36,960 nt of DNA from Candidatus Bathyarchaeum sp. (GTDB taxonomy: Archaea > Thermoproteota > Bathyarchaeia > Bathyarchaeales > Bathyarchaeaceae), in assembly GCA_003096235.1 (NCBI GenBank), contig PIXT01000093.1, forward strand, positions 1 to 36,960, given 5' to 3'. A program made the position numbers and the translations under genes. The notes under the pieces are model-generated. The model did no database searches, was not told the origin of the DNA, and saw only the letters and a list, made by a program, of their open reading frames with translations. Every line of letters starts with the position of its first letter. Positions within the stretch are counted from its first letter, which is position 1. Of this stretch, positions 16,577 through 24,572 are shown piece after piece.

Positions 16577-18700
16577 CTAACAGTTTAGCGAGTTTTCTTT
16601 TGTGTATTCTTTGATTTCTTGTATAAAATCGCTCATGGCGGGTTGCCAAGTGTAAATATTCAATTCTTCAATTGCACGTGTCATGGCTACGTAAAATAGT
16701 CTACGTTCTTGCTCTATTCTATCTTGAGGCGGATAATCTATTCTTGCAAGTTCTATTATGTTTGAATCCTCAATTTTACATGGAAATCCGAAAGTATCAT
16801 CGATGACGTCAAGAAGAAAAACAATTTTTGCTTCTAATCCTTTACTTCCGTGAGCTGTAAGTAGTCTAATATTGTTTGTTGTTTGCCAATTTTCATGAAT
16901 TACCTTCAAATTGTTTTCTTTAGCTAAATCTCTGATTAACTTAACAATTGGTAAAAACGCGTATCCATGACGGGTTCTTGTTTTTAGACATCTGCTAATT
17001 ATTAATATATCATTTAGAGCGAAACCGTTGTTTAGATATTCAATTATTCGGTTAATACAGTGTTCAGCAATTTGATCATGATAACTACATTTATGGTTTT
17101 TTTTGTGTTGTGAGCAATAAAGTTGAATTTGTTTAGGGTCACTTTTTTTTGCTCGTGTCGGTTTTTGAATCTGACAGCTTGTGTTGTTTTTTATCAAATT
17201 TGCACCTGCGTCAACTATTGTTTTTGTGCTTCGATAATTTGTTGATATTATTTTGATTGATGGATTTTCAAAGTATTTTGAGAAATTAACGAAGAAATTG
17301 ATGTTAGACCCAGAAAAACTCATTATGCTTTGCCAATCATCACCGACACAAAATAATTTACAGTTGGGGTTTCGCTCCATAAGAATTTTAATTAATTGAT
17401 ATCGTTGGGCGCTAATATCCTGATATTCGTCGATTAATATATGGTCATAACAAACACTTCTTAGGTTTGGTTTATTCGTTAGTTCGGTTATTGCTAAATT
17501 TATCATATCTTCAAAGTCAATTTTTTCATTAGATTGGAGAATTTCTTCATATTGTTCAAAAATAGGTAAAACCAATTTTCCAAAGGCTATTTGCTTTTGA
17601 CTCCACTTGCTTTCTTTCATTCTTTTTTGTATTCTCTCAGGAGATAATCCATATGTTTTTGCAGTCGTAATGAAAGTCGCTAATTCCTCTACAGGTGTCC
17701 TGTAAGAATCCCAAGCCAACTCAACAATTTCGTCATAACTTTTTAGTGTAAACTTAAACTCCATTTGATATCTATTATTGAGTGTATCTGTAACTCGTCG
17801 TTTAAGCAATTCAATGAATCGATAAGGATGTTCTTTGTTGTATTCGTATGAAAATGTTTCAACTAATATTTTGTCATTGGTCGCAAACCATTGCTTTTTC
17901 AGGTCCATTGACGCTCTGTATTCTTCTGTTGACTGGCTGAACCATTGAGGAACTTCTCCATTTTTTGTCAATCCCCAATGTTCAAGATATACAGAATATT
18001 GGGGTAAATAAAAATCAGGTTTAAAACTTTTTACATCAGTTTCGTAAACTACCTTTATTTCTTTGTTGTTAAGTTTGTGGGTTAAAAAGAAATCCATGAT
18101 CTCTTTTTCATCTCTACTCTTTACTTTAGTGCCATCTATAGCAATGTAAGCTCGTCCTAGAGAATATTCTAAAGAATTCTTTTTTTCTTCACTTTCTGAT
18201 TCTTCATTATCCTTAAAAATTTTTATAAAATCTAAGAATAACTTAAAAAATTCAGGCTCATTTTTAATTTTGTTCCCAAAAATCTTTCCAATAATTCTGT
18301 GTTTTTTGTTGTCATCGATTATGTCTGTATGCCTGTACTTGGTTCTCGCTTCTTCTAAGATATTTTTTCCAAGTTTATGAAATGTGCTCACGTTGATTTT
18401 ATCGAGTCCAAACCTATTCTTTAATCTTTTTTCAATTTCTTCTCTGGCTTTTCTTTGATATGCTATTGCTAAGATTTTTTCTTGTGGGCTTGAGTCAGGT
18501 TTTCTTTTTGCGATGTAGGCAATCCTTGTGATTAGTACTTCTGTTTTTCCTGATCCTGCTGCCGCTACAACTAGATTGTGTTTGTCGTCAGTTACGATTG
18601 CTGTTTGTTGTTCATCATCAAGAGTGAATTTTCCCTTGCTCCAAAGAAATTTATAGTCTTTTTTTCTTTGTTTAATAAATTTAGAATTATAATTGAGCAA
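16577..18700 (-). CDS. Superfamily I DNA helicase of helicase IV (HelD/UvrD) type with a nuclease-like insert
   Basis: A 707-residue helicase with all SF1A motifs: Q-motif LDDEQQTAI (27-35), Walker A AAAGSGKTE (46-54), Ia YQRKAREEI, II LIDEYQD, III CVGDDWQSIMSFSGS (the GDDWQ form is typical of helicase IV), IV STNYRSTKTI, V TAHGSKGLEA and VI RRLFYVAMTRA. Between motifs Ia and II lies a segment (about 192-285) that resembles a VSR-like PD-(D/E)xK nuclease: KSRDEKEIMDFF, VVYETD, KPDFYLP (228-233) and YLEHWG with Glu240. Such inserts are known in helicase IV relatives; catalytic activity is not assured. The start is TTG at 18700 without a clear ribosome site, 17 bases after the preceding gene, so coupling is likely. 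Base use is visibly more AT-rich than the flanking operons, suggesting an acquired or accessory gene. Confidence 0.85.
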   Translation of the reverse strand: MLNYNSKFIKQRKKDYKFLWSKGKFTLDDEQQTAIVTDDKHNLVVAAAGSGKTEVLITRIAYIAKRKPDSSPQEKILAIAYQRKAREEIEKRLKNRFGLDKINVSTFHKLGKNILEEARTKYRHTDIIDDNKKHRIIGKIFGNKIKNEPEFFKLFLDFIKIFKDNEESESEEKKNSLEYSLGRAYIAIDGTKVKSRDEKEIMDFFLTHKLNNKEIKVVYETDVKSFKPDFYLPQYSVYLEHWGLTKNGEVPQWFSQSTEEYRASMDLKKQWFATNDKILVETFSYEYNKEHPYRFIELLKRRVTDTLNNRYQMEFKFTLKSYDEIVELAWDSYRTPVEELATFITTAKTYGLSPERIQKRMKESKWSQKQIAFGKLVLPIFEQYEEILQSNEKIDFEDMINLAITELTNKPNLRSVCYDHILIDEYQDISAQRYQLIKILMERNPNCKLFCVGDDWQSIMSFSGSNINFFVNFSKYFENPSIKIISTNYRSTKTIVDAGANLIKNNTSCQIQKPTRAKKSDPKQIQLYCSQHKKNHKCSYHDQIAEHCINRIIEYLNNGFALNDILIISRCLKTRTRHGYAFLPIVKLIRDLAKENNLKVIHENWQTTNNIRLLTAHGSKGLEAKIVFLLDVIDDTFGFPCKIEDSNIIELARIDYPPQDRIEQERRLFYVAMTRAIEELNIYTWQPAMSDFIQEIKEYTKENSLNC

Positions 18701-18717
18701 AGATTGTTTCAGGACTT

Positions 18718-19266
18718 CTAATTTTCTTGAATATCATTCACATTCAAAATGGGCATTTTTTGTAGTTGTTTGATTTCTTTTTCAAACGACTCTATAGTGG
18801 TTAAGACTTCTTTTTGTTTAGGTGTAATTAGATAGGATCCACTATCTAAAATGTCGTTTACCTGTTTAGTTATGACTTCAATTTTTAGTTGTAGTATTTT
18901 TTGACTTTTTTCAATCATTACATTATTGAGAATCTGAATTTTTTTAATACTAGAATTATATGCTGCGTTTCCAAAGACGTCTTCAGACGATTTCAATACA
19001 GACTCAATCGTCTTAATTTCTTGATAAATTTCAGGTTTTTCATATAATGAATTTCTACTGGTTTCCTCAAAGTATCTTTCAAGAATAATGCTGAGAACTT
19101 TATTTGCGTTTATTGTGAGTGATTGAATATGTTTTTCATTATTTTTTCCTAGACCATAACCAATTAAAAAGATTTTCAAAAGTTTTCTAAATCTGGTACG
19201 TTGTTTTGCCTTCTTTATTTCTTTAAGGATTTGAAGCAAATCTTCAAGTGAATAATTAACCGTCAT
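18718..19266 (-). CDS. Unknown protein with coiled-coil character, partner of the helicase
   Basis: I do not recognise a family. From the ATG at 19266 it has 182 residues; the frame is open back to a TTG at 19338 (206 residues), and no ribosome site decides between them. The composition is rich in Lys, Glu, Ile and Leu with long stretches of heptad-like spacing (residues about 5-30, 65-85 and 110-170 by eye), so it is probably helical and coiled-coil. There is no signal peptide or convincing membrane segment; a hydrophobic patch KIFLIGYGLG occurs near residue 26-35. It lies 17 bases upstream of the helicase on the same strand and shares its AT-rich composition, so the pair probably forms one operon and one functional unit. 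Confidence 0.6.
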   Translation of the reverse strand: MTVNYSLEDLLQILKEIKKAKQRTRFRKLLKIFLIGYGLGKNNEKHIQSLTINANKVLSIILERYFEETSRNSLYEKPEIYQEIKTIESVLKSSEDVFGNAAYNSSIKKIQILNNVMIEKSQKILQLKIEVITKQVNDILDSGSYLITPKQKEVLTTIESFEKEIKQLQKMPILNVNDIQEN

Positions 19267-19518
19267 TGAAAAAACAAACACCAGACATTTTTTTACTGAA
19301 TTAATTTTGTTTTCCGTATAAACGTCTTGTGAATACAAAATATGTTAAGAGTTTCTTCATATGCTGTAGCTATCTTAACATTATTCACATCAGCAGATTA
19401 CCTTTACATTGTAATACGCTGCCATCGATAACAATTGTTGGTGCCTTCGTCATTGGTTGTGTACCTTTTTAAATGCCTTCAAGTATGCCTTTAGATGTTT
19501 AATTTTAAATTCACGCTT

Positions 19519-19534
19519 CCACTAATATTAGTGG
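19519..19534. repeat. 16-base perfect palindrome CCACTAATATTAGTGG
   Basis: The two 8-base halves CCACTAAT and ATTAGTGG are exact reverse complements with no spacer. It sits in the non-coding gap about 180-250 bases upstream of the coiled-coil/helicase operon and about 420 bases before the flippase gene. It could be a dimeric regulator site or a cruciform, but its purpose is unknown. Confidence 0.6.
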
Positions 19535-19599
19535 CTGTCATTGGTACCTTACCTGACTAGTCAAAACATATTACGCTAAATTACGCCGTCCTTTTGAAT

Positions 19600-19616
19600 A
19601 ACCGATACTTTCGGTT
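19600..19616 (+). terminator. Short hairpin in the gap, AACCGA-TACTT-TCGGTT
   Basis: An exact 6-base stem with a 5-base loop, followed by TTTC. It has the shape of a small intrinsic hairpin but no upstream gene on the plus strand uses it, and archaeal termination does not normally need hairpins. It is listed as a structure rather than as a proven terminator. Confidence 0.25.
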
Positions 19617-19952
19617 TTCATGATTGGTCATGTTATATACAAGTCAAAGTTCTTATGTCGAGCATATTTTTCTGTATACCTAATGAAGAGAGAAATTGAG
19701 CGAGGGAACATGAGTGGACGGGAACACACCCTCCTTAATACTTGTGCACGCATCCGTTCAACTATATACTTATTTAATGTTGATGTCAATTTTTCACTCA
19801 AAACAAACACTCTCTAAATCTGTTATGTTTTGTCTCTTCCTTGATTCGCCCGTTTATGCCTGAACTTTATATCAGAGTACTGCATAATGAATGAAAGCTC
19901 AGGTAGAAATAGGGTGTAATTGACAGCTAGACCAAAATCAGGATGTTAAGTG

Positions 19953-21461
19953 ATGGAAGACGATCTCAGCAATTCTGGACCAAAAAGGCTAGTTTCAGGC
20001 GGGATTTGGTTCTTAGGGCTCATGATTCTAAGTGGCGTTTTTTGGCTTTTGCTGGGTGTTCAAGTGAATGACACATACGGGTCTTCAGGTTTTGGTTTAT
20101 TCAATATGACCTATTCTGTGTTTGATTTCATGTGGGCACTCTTTTTTGGAGGCTTGTTTGAAGGGCTAATCCATTTTGGGGCGTGCCATCTAACAGAAAA
20201 AGGCGTGAATATTTCTCGGTATTTTTCGGATTACGTTAGATACCTTACAGTGTTGAGTGTCGTGATGTTTGTTGTCTTAGTTGCGGCATCTGTTGTAACA
20301 ACTAGCAGCATAATGCGGATAATTCTAGTTTCTTTGGCAGTTGCATTCTTGTTTTCAGGAACAAAAGATGCGCTGTCTTCGATAATGGGTTCTTTACATA
20401 ATAGCAAGCAGCTCTCGATAATACAATCCAGCGGATTTTATGCCGTTTCCATAGTTGGCATAATATTGATATTGTTATTCAAGTTGCCTTACGATTTAAT
20501 TCCTGTCTTGGTAGTGATTGCGCCCATCTGTCAATTGGTTCTTTGTATGTACTTTCTTCGACCATACCTCAAGAGCCTATATGCTCTAAATTTGGATTAT
20601 TTGAAAAACAAGAAACTTTCCCACTCGATAATGGAAGACTTTAAGGAATTCAAGCACATACTCGTTTTCGGTTTCTCTATTTCTGTTGGAAAAATCTCGT
20701 TCATGATAATGAAAAGCCTAGACATACCGATACTTTCTGTCTTTTTTGACATCTCGAATGTCGGAGTTTACAGTGTTGCAGACACAATATCTAGTGTACT
20801 CTTCTCTATGACTGCTCTTTCGCTGCCAATAATTTCATCCATTTCTGAAGCATGGAGCAAAAAAGACAATGCCCTGATAGAAAAATACGTCAAAATTTCT
20901 GTGAAATTCCCTATTCTCTTAGGTTTACCCTTGACGATAATAATCTTTGTTTTAGCCGAACCAATAGTCATAGGAATATACAACCCCGTCTCCCAAGGAG
21001 CCATAGTACCCCTTCAAATCCTCATCATCGGAACATTCCTTCTAATGTTCGCACGCACCCTCTCCTCCATACTAATCGGCATCGGAAAACCCAAACTATC
21101 TGGAACCCTGTTAGCAGTTGCTGCTACACAATACCTTGCTTCTCTGTTCATTTTCGTACCCTTATTTGGTCTAAATGGCGCCGCAATCTCCCTGACCCTC
21201 ACAGGCGTTACATCACTTGTTTTGCTCCCCATCTTCATAAAGCGGCACATAAAAGTCGACATATTTTCAGGGCTTCACAAAGTTTTAGTTGCAGGCGCAG
21301 TTTCAGCGGCAATACTTTTCATCATACCTAAAACCGATTTTCTTGTAATCATGCTTGGAACTATTGCAAGTACTGCAGCATATGTCATAATACTATATTA
21401 CACAGGCTACATCGATAAAGAGGACATCAACATGCTAAAAACCGCAAGAGCCGAATCGTAA
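19953..21461 (+). CDS. Polysaccharide flippase-like membrane protein (MATE/Wzx superfamily)
   Basis: A 502-residue integral membrane protein with about 12-14 hydrophobic segments over its whole length, beginning after a short polar N-terminus (SGGIWFLGLMILSGVFWLLL at about residue 18-37). The size, the N-terminal helix pair and the repeated pattern fit the oligosaccharide flippase/MurJ/Wzx class of the MOP superfamily, which moves lipid-linked sugars across the membrane. Family-level assignment is by overall pattern rather than by a sharp motif. The segment VPLQILIIGTFLLMFARTLSSILIG-type near the middle-right resembles the PolyST C-terminal half. No glycosyltransferase is adjacent. I prefer ATG at 19953 over the GTG one codon earlier; AGGA lies about 10 bases upstream. 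Confidence 0.75.
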   Translation: MEDDLSNSGPKRLVSGGIWFLGLMILSGVFWLLLGVQVNDTYGSSGFGLFNMTYSVFDFMWALFFGGLFEGLIHFGACHLTEKGVNISRYFSDYVRYLTVLSVVMFVVLVAASVVTTSSIMRIILVSLAVAFLFSGTKDALSSIMGSLHNSKQLSIIQSSGFYAVSIVGIILILLFKLPYDLIPVLVVIAPICQLVLCMYFLRPYLKSLYALNLDYLKNKKLSHSIMEDFKEFKHILVFGFSISVGKISFMIMKSLDIPILSVFFDISNVGVYSVADTISSVLFSMTALSLPIISSISEAWSKKDNALIEKYVKISVKFPILLGLPLTIIIFVLAEPIVIGIYNPVSQGAIVPLQILIIGTFLLMFARTLSSILIGIGKPKLSGTLLAVAATQYLASLFIFVPLFGLNGAAISLTLTGVTSLVLLPIFIKRHIKVDIFSGLHKVLVAGAVSAAILFIIPKTDFLVIMLGTIASTAAYVIILYYTGYIDKEDINMLKTARAES

Positions 21462-21520
21462 AACCCAAAATAAACTCTAGCCTCCTCAAAGGCACACTCG
21501 GAAAACAAATTCTGGGTTTT
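21460..21520 (+). terminator. Possible stem-loop after the flippase gene
   Basis: AAAACCCA (21460-21467, overlapping the stop codon) and TGGGTTTT (21513-21520) are exact complements separated by 45 bases. A T-run ends the right arm. It could form a long-loop stem at the end of the transcript; the wide spacing makes this weak evidence. Confidence 0.25.
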
Positions 21521-21602
21521 AGGTCAAAATTTAATAGTCAAATAGTGTTTTGTGCTCTTAAGTTACATCTAAACAGTGTGGATGAAAAGGAGACGTTATA
21601 GA

Positions 21603-22322
21603 TTGTTCAATAGAGTTATAGTTGCCGTTGTTGGAAGCAGTAATTCCGGAAAAACCACCGCCATAGAAGCCATCATTAAAGGATTAACCAAAAAAGGTTA
21701 CACAGTTGCATCCGCAAAACGTATTCCAGAACAAGACTTCACCATAGACAAAAAAGGAAAAGACACATACAAACACGCCCAAGCAGGCTCAAGCACAGTG
21801 CTAAGCGTAGCCCCAAACGAGTTGGCTGTCATAACAAAAGTTGACACCAAAAAATATACGCTAGAACAGCTTATCGCACAAATTCCAGAAGAAACTGACG
21901 TCATAATCATTGAAGGTTTCAAAAGCTTAGTTGGACACGATATGACTATACCAAAAATAGTGGCAACAACATCAGACAATGAAATTGTACAGGCACTTGA
22001 ACGATACAAAAACATTCTAGCATTCATCGGTCACATTCCAGACCAAAAAATCGAAACCGAAATCCCATTCATAGACACCCTGCATGAACCAGAAAAACTT
22101 GTTGAAATTGTAAACAAAAAAGTTGCAGTTCTGGTAGAACGAAAACGTGAACGCGAAAAAAGAATCACAATATATGTAGACGAACAAATCTTGCCCTTAG
22201 GCGATTTTGTTCAAGACATAATAAGAAACAGTGTTCTTGCAATGATCGCAAGCTTAAAAGGAGCAAAAATAAAAGGGGAAGAGAAGGTTTCGATAGCTAT
22301 TAAACGATTAACAAAAGGCTAG
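21603..22322 (+). CDS. mobB: Molybdopterin-guanine dinucleotide biosynthesis protein B (MobB-like GTPase)
   Basis: A P-loop GTPase of about 239 residues. I chose the TTG at 21603 because AAAGGAG ends 10 bases before it and the protein then starts at the normal position just before the first strand (RVIVAVVGSSNSGKTT). An in-frame GTG at 21576 would add nine residues containing the ribosome-site bases. MobB marks are the P-loop GSSNSGKTT, GYTVASAKRI, DTYKHAQAGSSTVL near residue 49 and VIIIEGFKSL near 98, where EGFK is typical. MobB helps MobA attach GMP to molybdopterin. A 3' extension of about 75 residues after the core (KRITIYVDEQILPLGDFVQ) resembles archaeal MobB-related proteins. No other molybdenum cofactor gene is nearby. 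Confidence 0.8.
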   Translation: MFNRVIVAVVGSSNSGKTTAIEAIIKGLTKKGYTVASAKRIPEQDFTIDKKGKDTYKHAQAGSSTVLSVAPNELAVITKVDTKKYTLEQLIAQIPEETDVIIIEGFKSLVGHDMTIPKIVATTSDNEIVQALERYKNILAFIGHIPDQKIETEIPFIDTLHEPEKLVEIVNKKVAVLVERKREREKRITIYVDEQILPLGDFVQDIIRNSVLAMIASLKGAKIKGEEKVSIAIKRLTKG

Positions 22323-22465
22323 CAAACTCAAGTGGCATTTTGGGATTCAAAGAGAAGGCTTTGTTATAGGGAGACAGGAGATTTTCATTACTGCCAAAGG
22401 AATTTGTTTCTCTCTGAATCTTTCCAAGTCCACTTATCATGAGCTCACTTAACCTCCAGTTCATT

Positions 22466-23677
22466 TTATAGCGCTTTGAAGGCTTCAGACCACTCGTTGT
22501 ATGTCGAGATAACACGTGGAGATACGCTGGGTTTTCTATCCGCTAAGATACCTTTGAAGTCATCAATAGACAACGGTCTAGGCTTCGCATCTTTGTCGCT
22601 TGCTTTACCTGAATCAAATAGTTCTCCGATAACACGCAGATGAGCTGACTGGCAAATATCACGTATGTCACTTCCAGAGAAACCTGCAGCTAACCTAGCA
22701 AACTCGTCAAGATCCATCTTCGGCGACAGATTCAGATGCTCAGTATAAAGCTTTAACAGATGCAGTCTGGCATCGTAATCAGGCAGCGGAACCATTATCC
22801 GTTTTTGAAATCTGCGTATAAACGGCCAGTCAAGAGCCCAAGGCTTGTTTGTCGCTCCAATAACATAAGCATGGATGTTCTTACCCTTATCCATAACTCC
22901 ATCCATCTCTTTAAGAAACTGGTTGCGAACTCGGGTTTCTCCACCGACCTCATTCGAATGCATACCAATCAGCGAATCTAACTCATCAATAAACAGTATA
23001 GCGGGGCGTCCATTGCTTGCAGTATTTCTTGCCTGATTAAACAACTTAGCAACATTCTTTTCAGCTTCACCTAACCACTTCGACATAATCGAGGCGGCAT
23101 CCACAGAAACAAACGCTGCATCGATTTCAGTTGCAACAGCAGCTGCCATCAAAGTCTTTCCACAGCCGGGAGGACCAAACAGAAGTATTCCCCGTGGCCA
23201 ACCTAATGGAAACAGGTCAGGTCTCTCAACCGGATAAACTATGGCTTCTTTAATGGCTTTTTTAGCAATCTCTAGACCAACAACTTGGCTCCAGCTTACG
23301 TTAGGTTTCTCTTGTAGTACCAGTTCGTCATAGCTTGCTTTTTCGTCAGTATTTCCTGCTTCTGCGTCTGGCTGATTATCCATCATCTCTACTGATCTCT
23401 CTGGCTGAGAATGACCGTTACCATTGTTAAATGGCTGAACAGGTCCTCCTCCTTGCAACGCTTTTATGCGTTCCTGATATGCCTGCGCACGTTGAATATA
23501 CACCGAATTTAAACCATAATTCGGGTATAACCTGACAAGTTTAAGAAGAGTTGAGATACCTTTCTGGTACATTGTAATGGCCATCCCCTTTGACCCTTGT
23601 TTGTCAAGGCGGACAGCCTCCAAAGCATATTTCGTTGCTGCTTGTTCAAGTTCTTGAGAAGCACTCATGTAAGTCAC
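22466..23677 (-). CDS. cdvC: CdvC, Vps4-like AAA+ ATPase of the archaeal ESCRT division machinery
   Basis: A 403-residue AAA+ protein. Residues about 4-75 form an MIT domain (three helices, SASQELEQAATKYALEAVRLD at its start), which binds ESCRT-III tails. A low-complexity linker (about 76-115) follows. The AAA core has WPRGILLFGPPGCGKT with Walker A 168-175, Walker B ILFIDELD ending at 234, an arginine finger region PFIRRFQKRI, and GFSGSDIRDICQSA (sensor 2 side). It remodels ESCRT-III filaments at the division neck. The listed GTG start overlaps the cdvB stop (GTGA); the ATG three codons in (23668) is equally possible. It is the last gene of the cdv operon. The 143 bases between its stop and mobB hold no gene. 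Confidence 0.95.
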   Translation of the reverse strand: MTYMSASQELEQAATKYALEAVRLDKQGSKGMAITMYQKGISTLLKLVRLYPNYGLNSVYIQRAQAYQERIKALQGGGPVQPFNNGNGHSQPERSVEMMDNQPDAEAGNTDEKASYDELVLQEKPNVSWSQVVGLEIAKKAIKEAIVYPVERPDLFPLGWPRGILLFGPPGCGKTLMAAAVATEIDAAFVSVDAASIMSKWLGEAEKNVAKLFNQARNTASNGRPAILFIDELDSLIGMHSNEVGGETRVRNQFLKEMDGVMDKGKNIHAYVIGATNKPWALDWPFIRRFQKRIMVPLPDYDARLHLLKLYTEHLNLSPKMDLDEFARLAAGFSGSDIRDICQSAHLRVIGELFDSGKASDKDAKPRPLSIDDFKGILADRKPSVSPRVISTYNEWSEAFKAL

Positions 23678-24546
23678 GACGCAATCTTGATTTTTCCTTT
23701 TACTCCCAGAGTTTCTAAGGCCTTTTCAATTTCTCCACATGCAACCTGTAATTCAGTAGCACATTGAGATATATCGAGTTGTCCTTCACGTCTTTTTGCA
23801 TATTCCAAGACCGATTCCTCTAAGTCGTCATTAACTGTCCAAGCGATACGTTTCACTTCAGTGTCTTTGTATGAAACAACTTTTTGGCGGCGTATTGGCT
23901 CAGAAATCTCTGAACAGGAAGCTGTAAGAGCAACCATCTTTCTTTGTTTTACGACCCGCTGTTGCGGTTGAGGTGCTTGTATGACCGGAGCAGACGTTGG
24001 AGGTTCGGGAAGCTTCTCGGTTATTTGTTCCTCCAGAAAATCGGCGACTTCTGCGAGAACTTCTTCGCCGCCTGGAGTCTTAATATCCGTTGGCACTTCA
24101 AGTTTTGAGGAGTCGATTTTTGACATGGTCATAACCTCAAATATGCTTTCATTAACCCTTTCCATTTCAATGGCCATTTGTGGCATGAATGAACTAAGAC
24201 CTTTTGTTACCGATTGAAGGTTCCTGAGAACTGGTTTGAGATCAGAAAACGCTGAATTAAATTCTTTTAGTGTTTCTAGCCGTAATATTACACGTTCCAC
24301 AAGAATCTGTGTGTGGTAGATAACCTTGGTGAGTTTTCTAACTTCAGCAAGTTCTGTAGCAAATATTGCGGCTCGTTCTTTGTTTTTTTTCTTTAATGCT
24401 GTCGCACAAGTTGTGAAAAGAATTTTATCTCTTCGCGTAAGTTTGACAATAACTTGGCCTAATTTAAACTGTTGAGACTTGAGTTTGGGTACTGCCTCAA
24501 CAACTAGCTTCTCAAATTGGGGGGAAGCCCGGAAAGGGTTTTTGAT
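23674..24546 (-). CDS. cdvB: CdvB, ESCRT-III protein with C-terminal winged helix; no ordinary start codon
   Basis: The frame read up to 24564 continues the ESCRT-III core, but between the in-frame TAG at 24565-24567 and a GTG at 24300 there is no ATG, GTG or TTG. The GTG at 24300 would cut off the conserved first helices (residues such as KLGQVIVKLTRRDKILF and RAAIFATELAEVRKL), which align with the short ESCRT-III of the same operon. I therefore set the start provisionally at an ATC (24546) that has GAGGG eight bases before it, giving 290 residues. Features: ESCRT-III core about 10-165, proline-rich LPEPP (179-183) that may be an MIT-interacting motif, linker, and a C-terminal winged helix (about 236-290) that in Sulfolobus relatives binds CdvA. 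It polymerises into the division filament. Confidence 0.85.
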   Translation of the reverse strand: MKNPFRASPQFEKLVVEAVPKLKSQQFKLGQVIVKLTRRDKILFTTCATALKKKNKERAAIFATELAEVRKLTKVIYHTQILVERVILRLETLKEFNSAFSDLKPVLRNLQSVTKGLSSFMPQMAIEMERVNESIFEVMTMSKIDSSKLEVPTDIKTPGGEEVLAEVADFLEEQITEKLPEPPTSAPVIQAPQPQQRVVKQRKMVALTASCSEISEPIRRQKVVSYKDTEVKRIAWTVNDDLEESVLEYAKRREGQLDISQCATELQVACGEIEKALETLGVKGKIKIAS

Positions 24547-24572
24547 GGATTGTCCCTCACAGACCTACTAGA

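Larger units (their letters stand above)
19339..19952. other. Non-coding AT-rich gap with several palindromes and a promoter
   Basis: No convincing gene lies in these 600 or so bases. The open frames of 60-65 codons in the middle oppose each other and look random. Structures seen: ATTAC/GTAAT inverted repeat (19397-19415), AACAATTGTT (19430-19439), a 16-base perfect palindrome (19519-19534), and a 6-base hairpin (19600-19616). A TATA-like CTTTATATC at about 19864-19872 probably serves the flippase gene. Confidence 0.5.

Noticed and set aside
16549..16577. Inverted repeat GCACAC/GTGTGC as a repeat of a mobile element
   Set aside because: The arms are only six bases and there is no matching copy, target duplication or transposase nearby; a weak transcript end is more likely.
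19620..19817. 65-codon open frame in the gap before the flippase gene
   Set aside because: No ribosome site, no protein-like pattern, and an equally long frame lies opposite on the other strand.
20852..21331. 159-codon plus-strand frame inside the flippase gene
   Set aside because: It is a shadow frame: rich in His, Arg and Pro and without a ribosome site, whereas the main frame has a clear membrane-protein pattern.
24540..24570. Reading the TAG before cdvB as pyrrolysine
   Set aside because: Two TAG codons stand in a row and a TAA lies a few codons upstream in the same frame with no start between, so readthrough would not supply an N-terminus.
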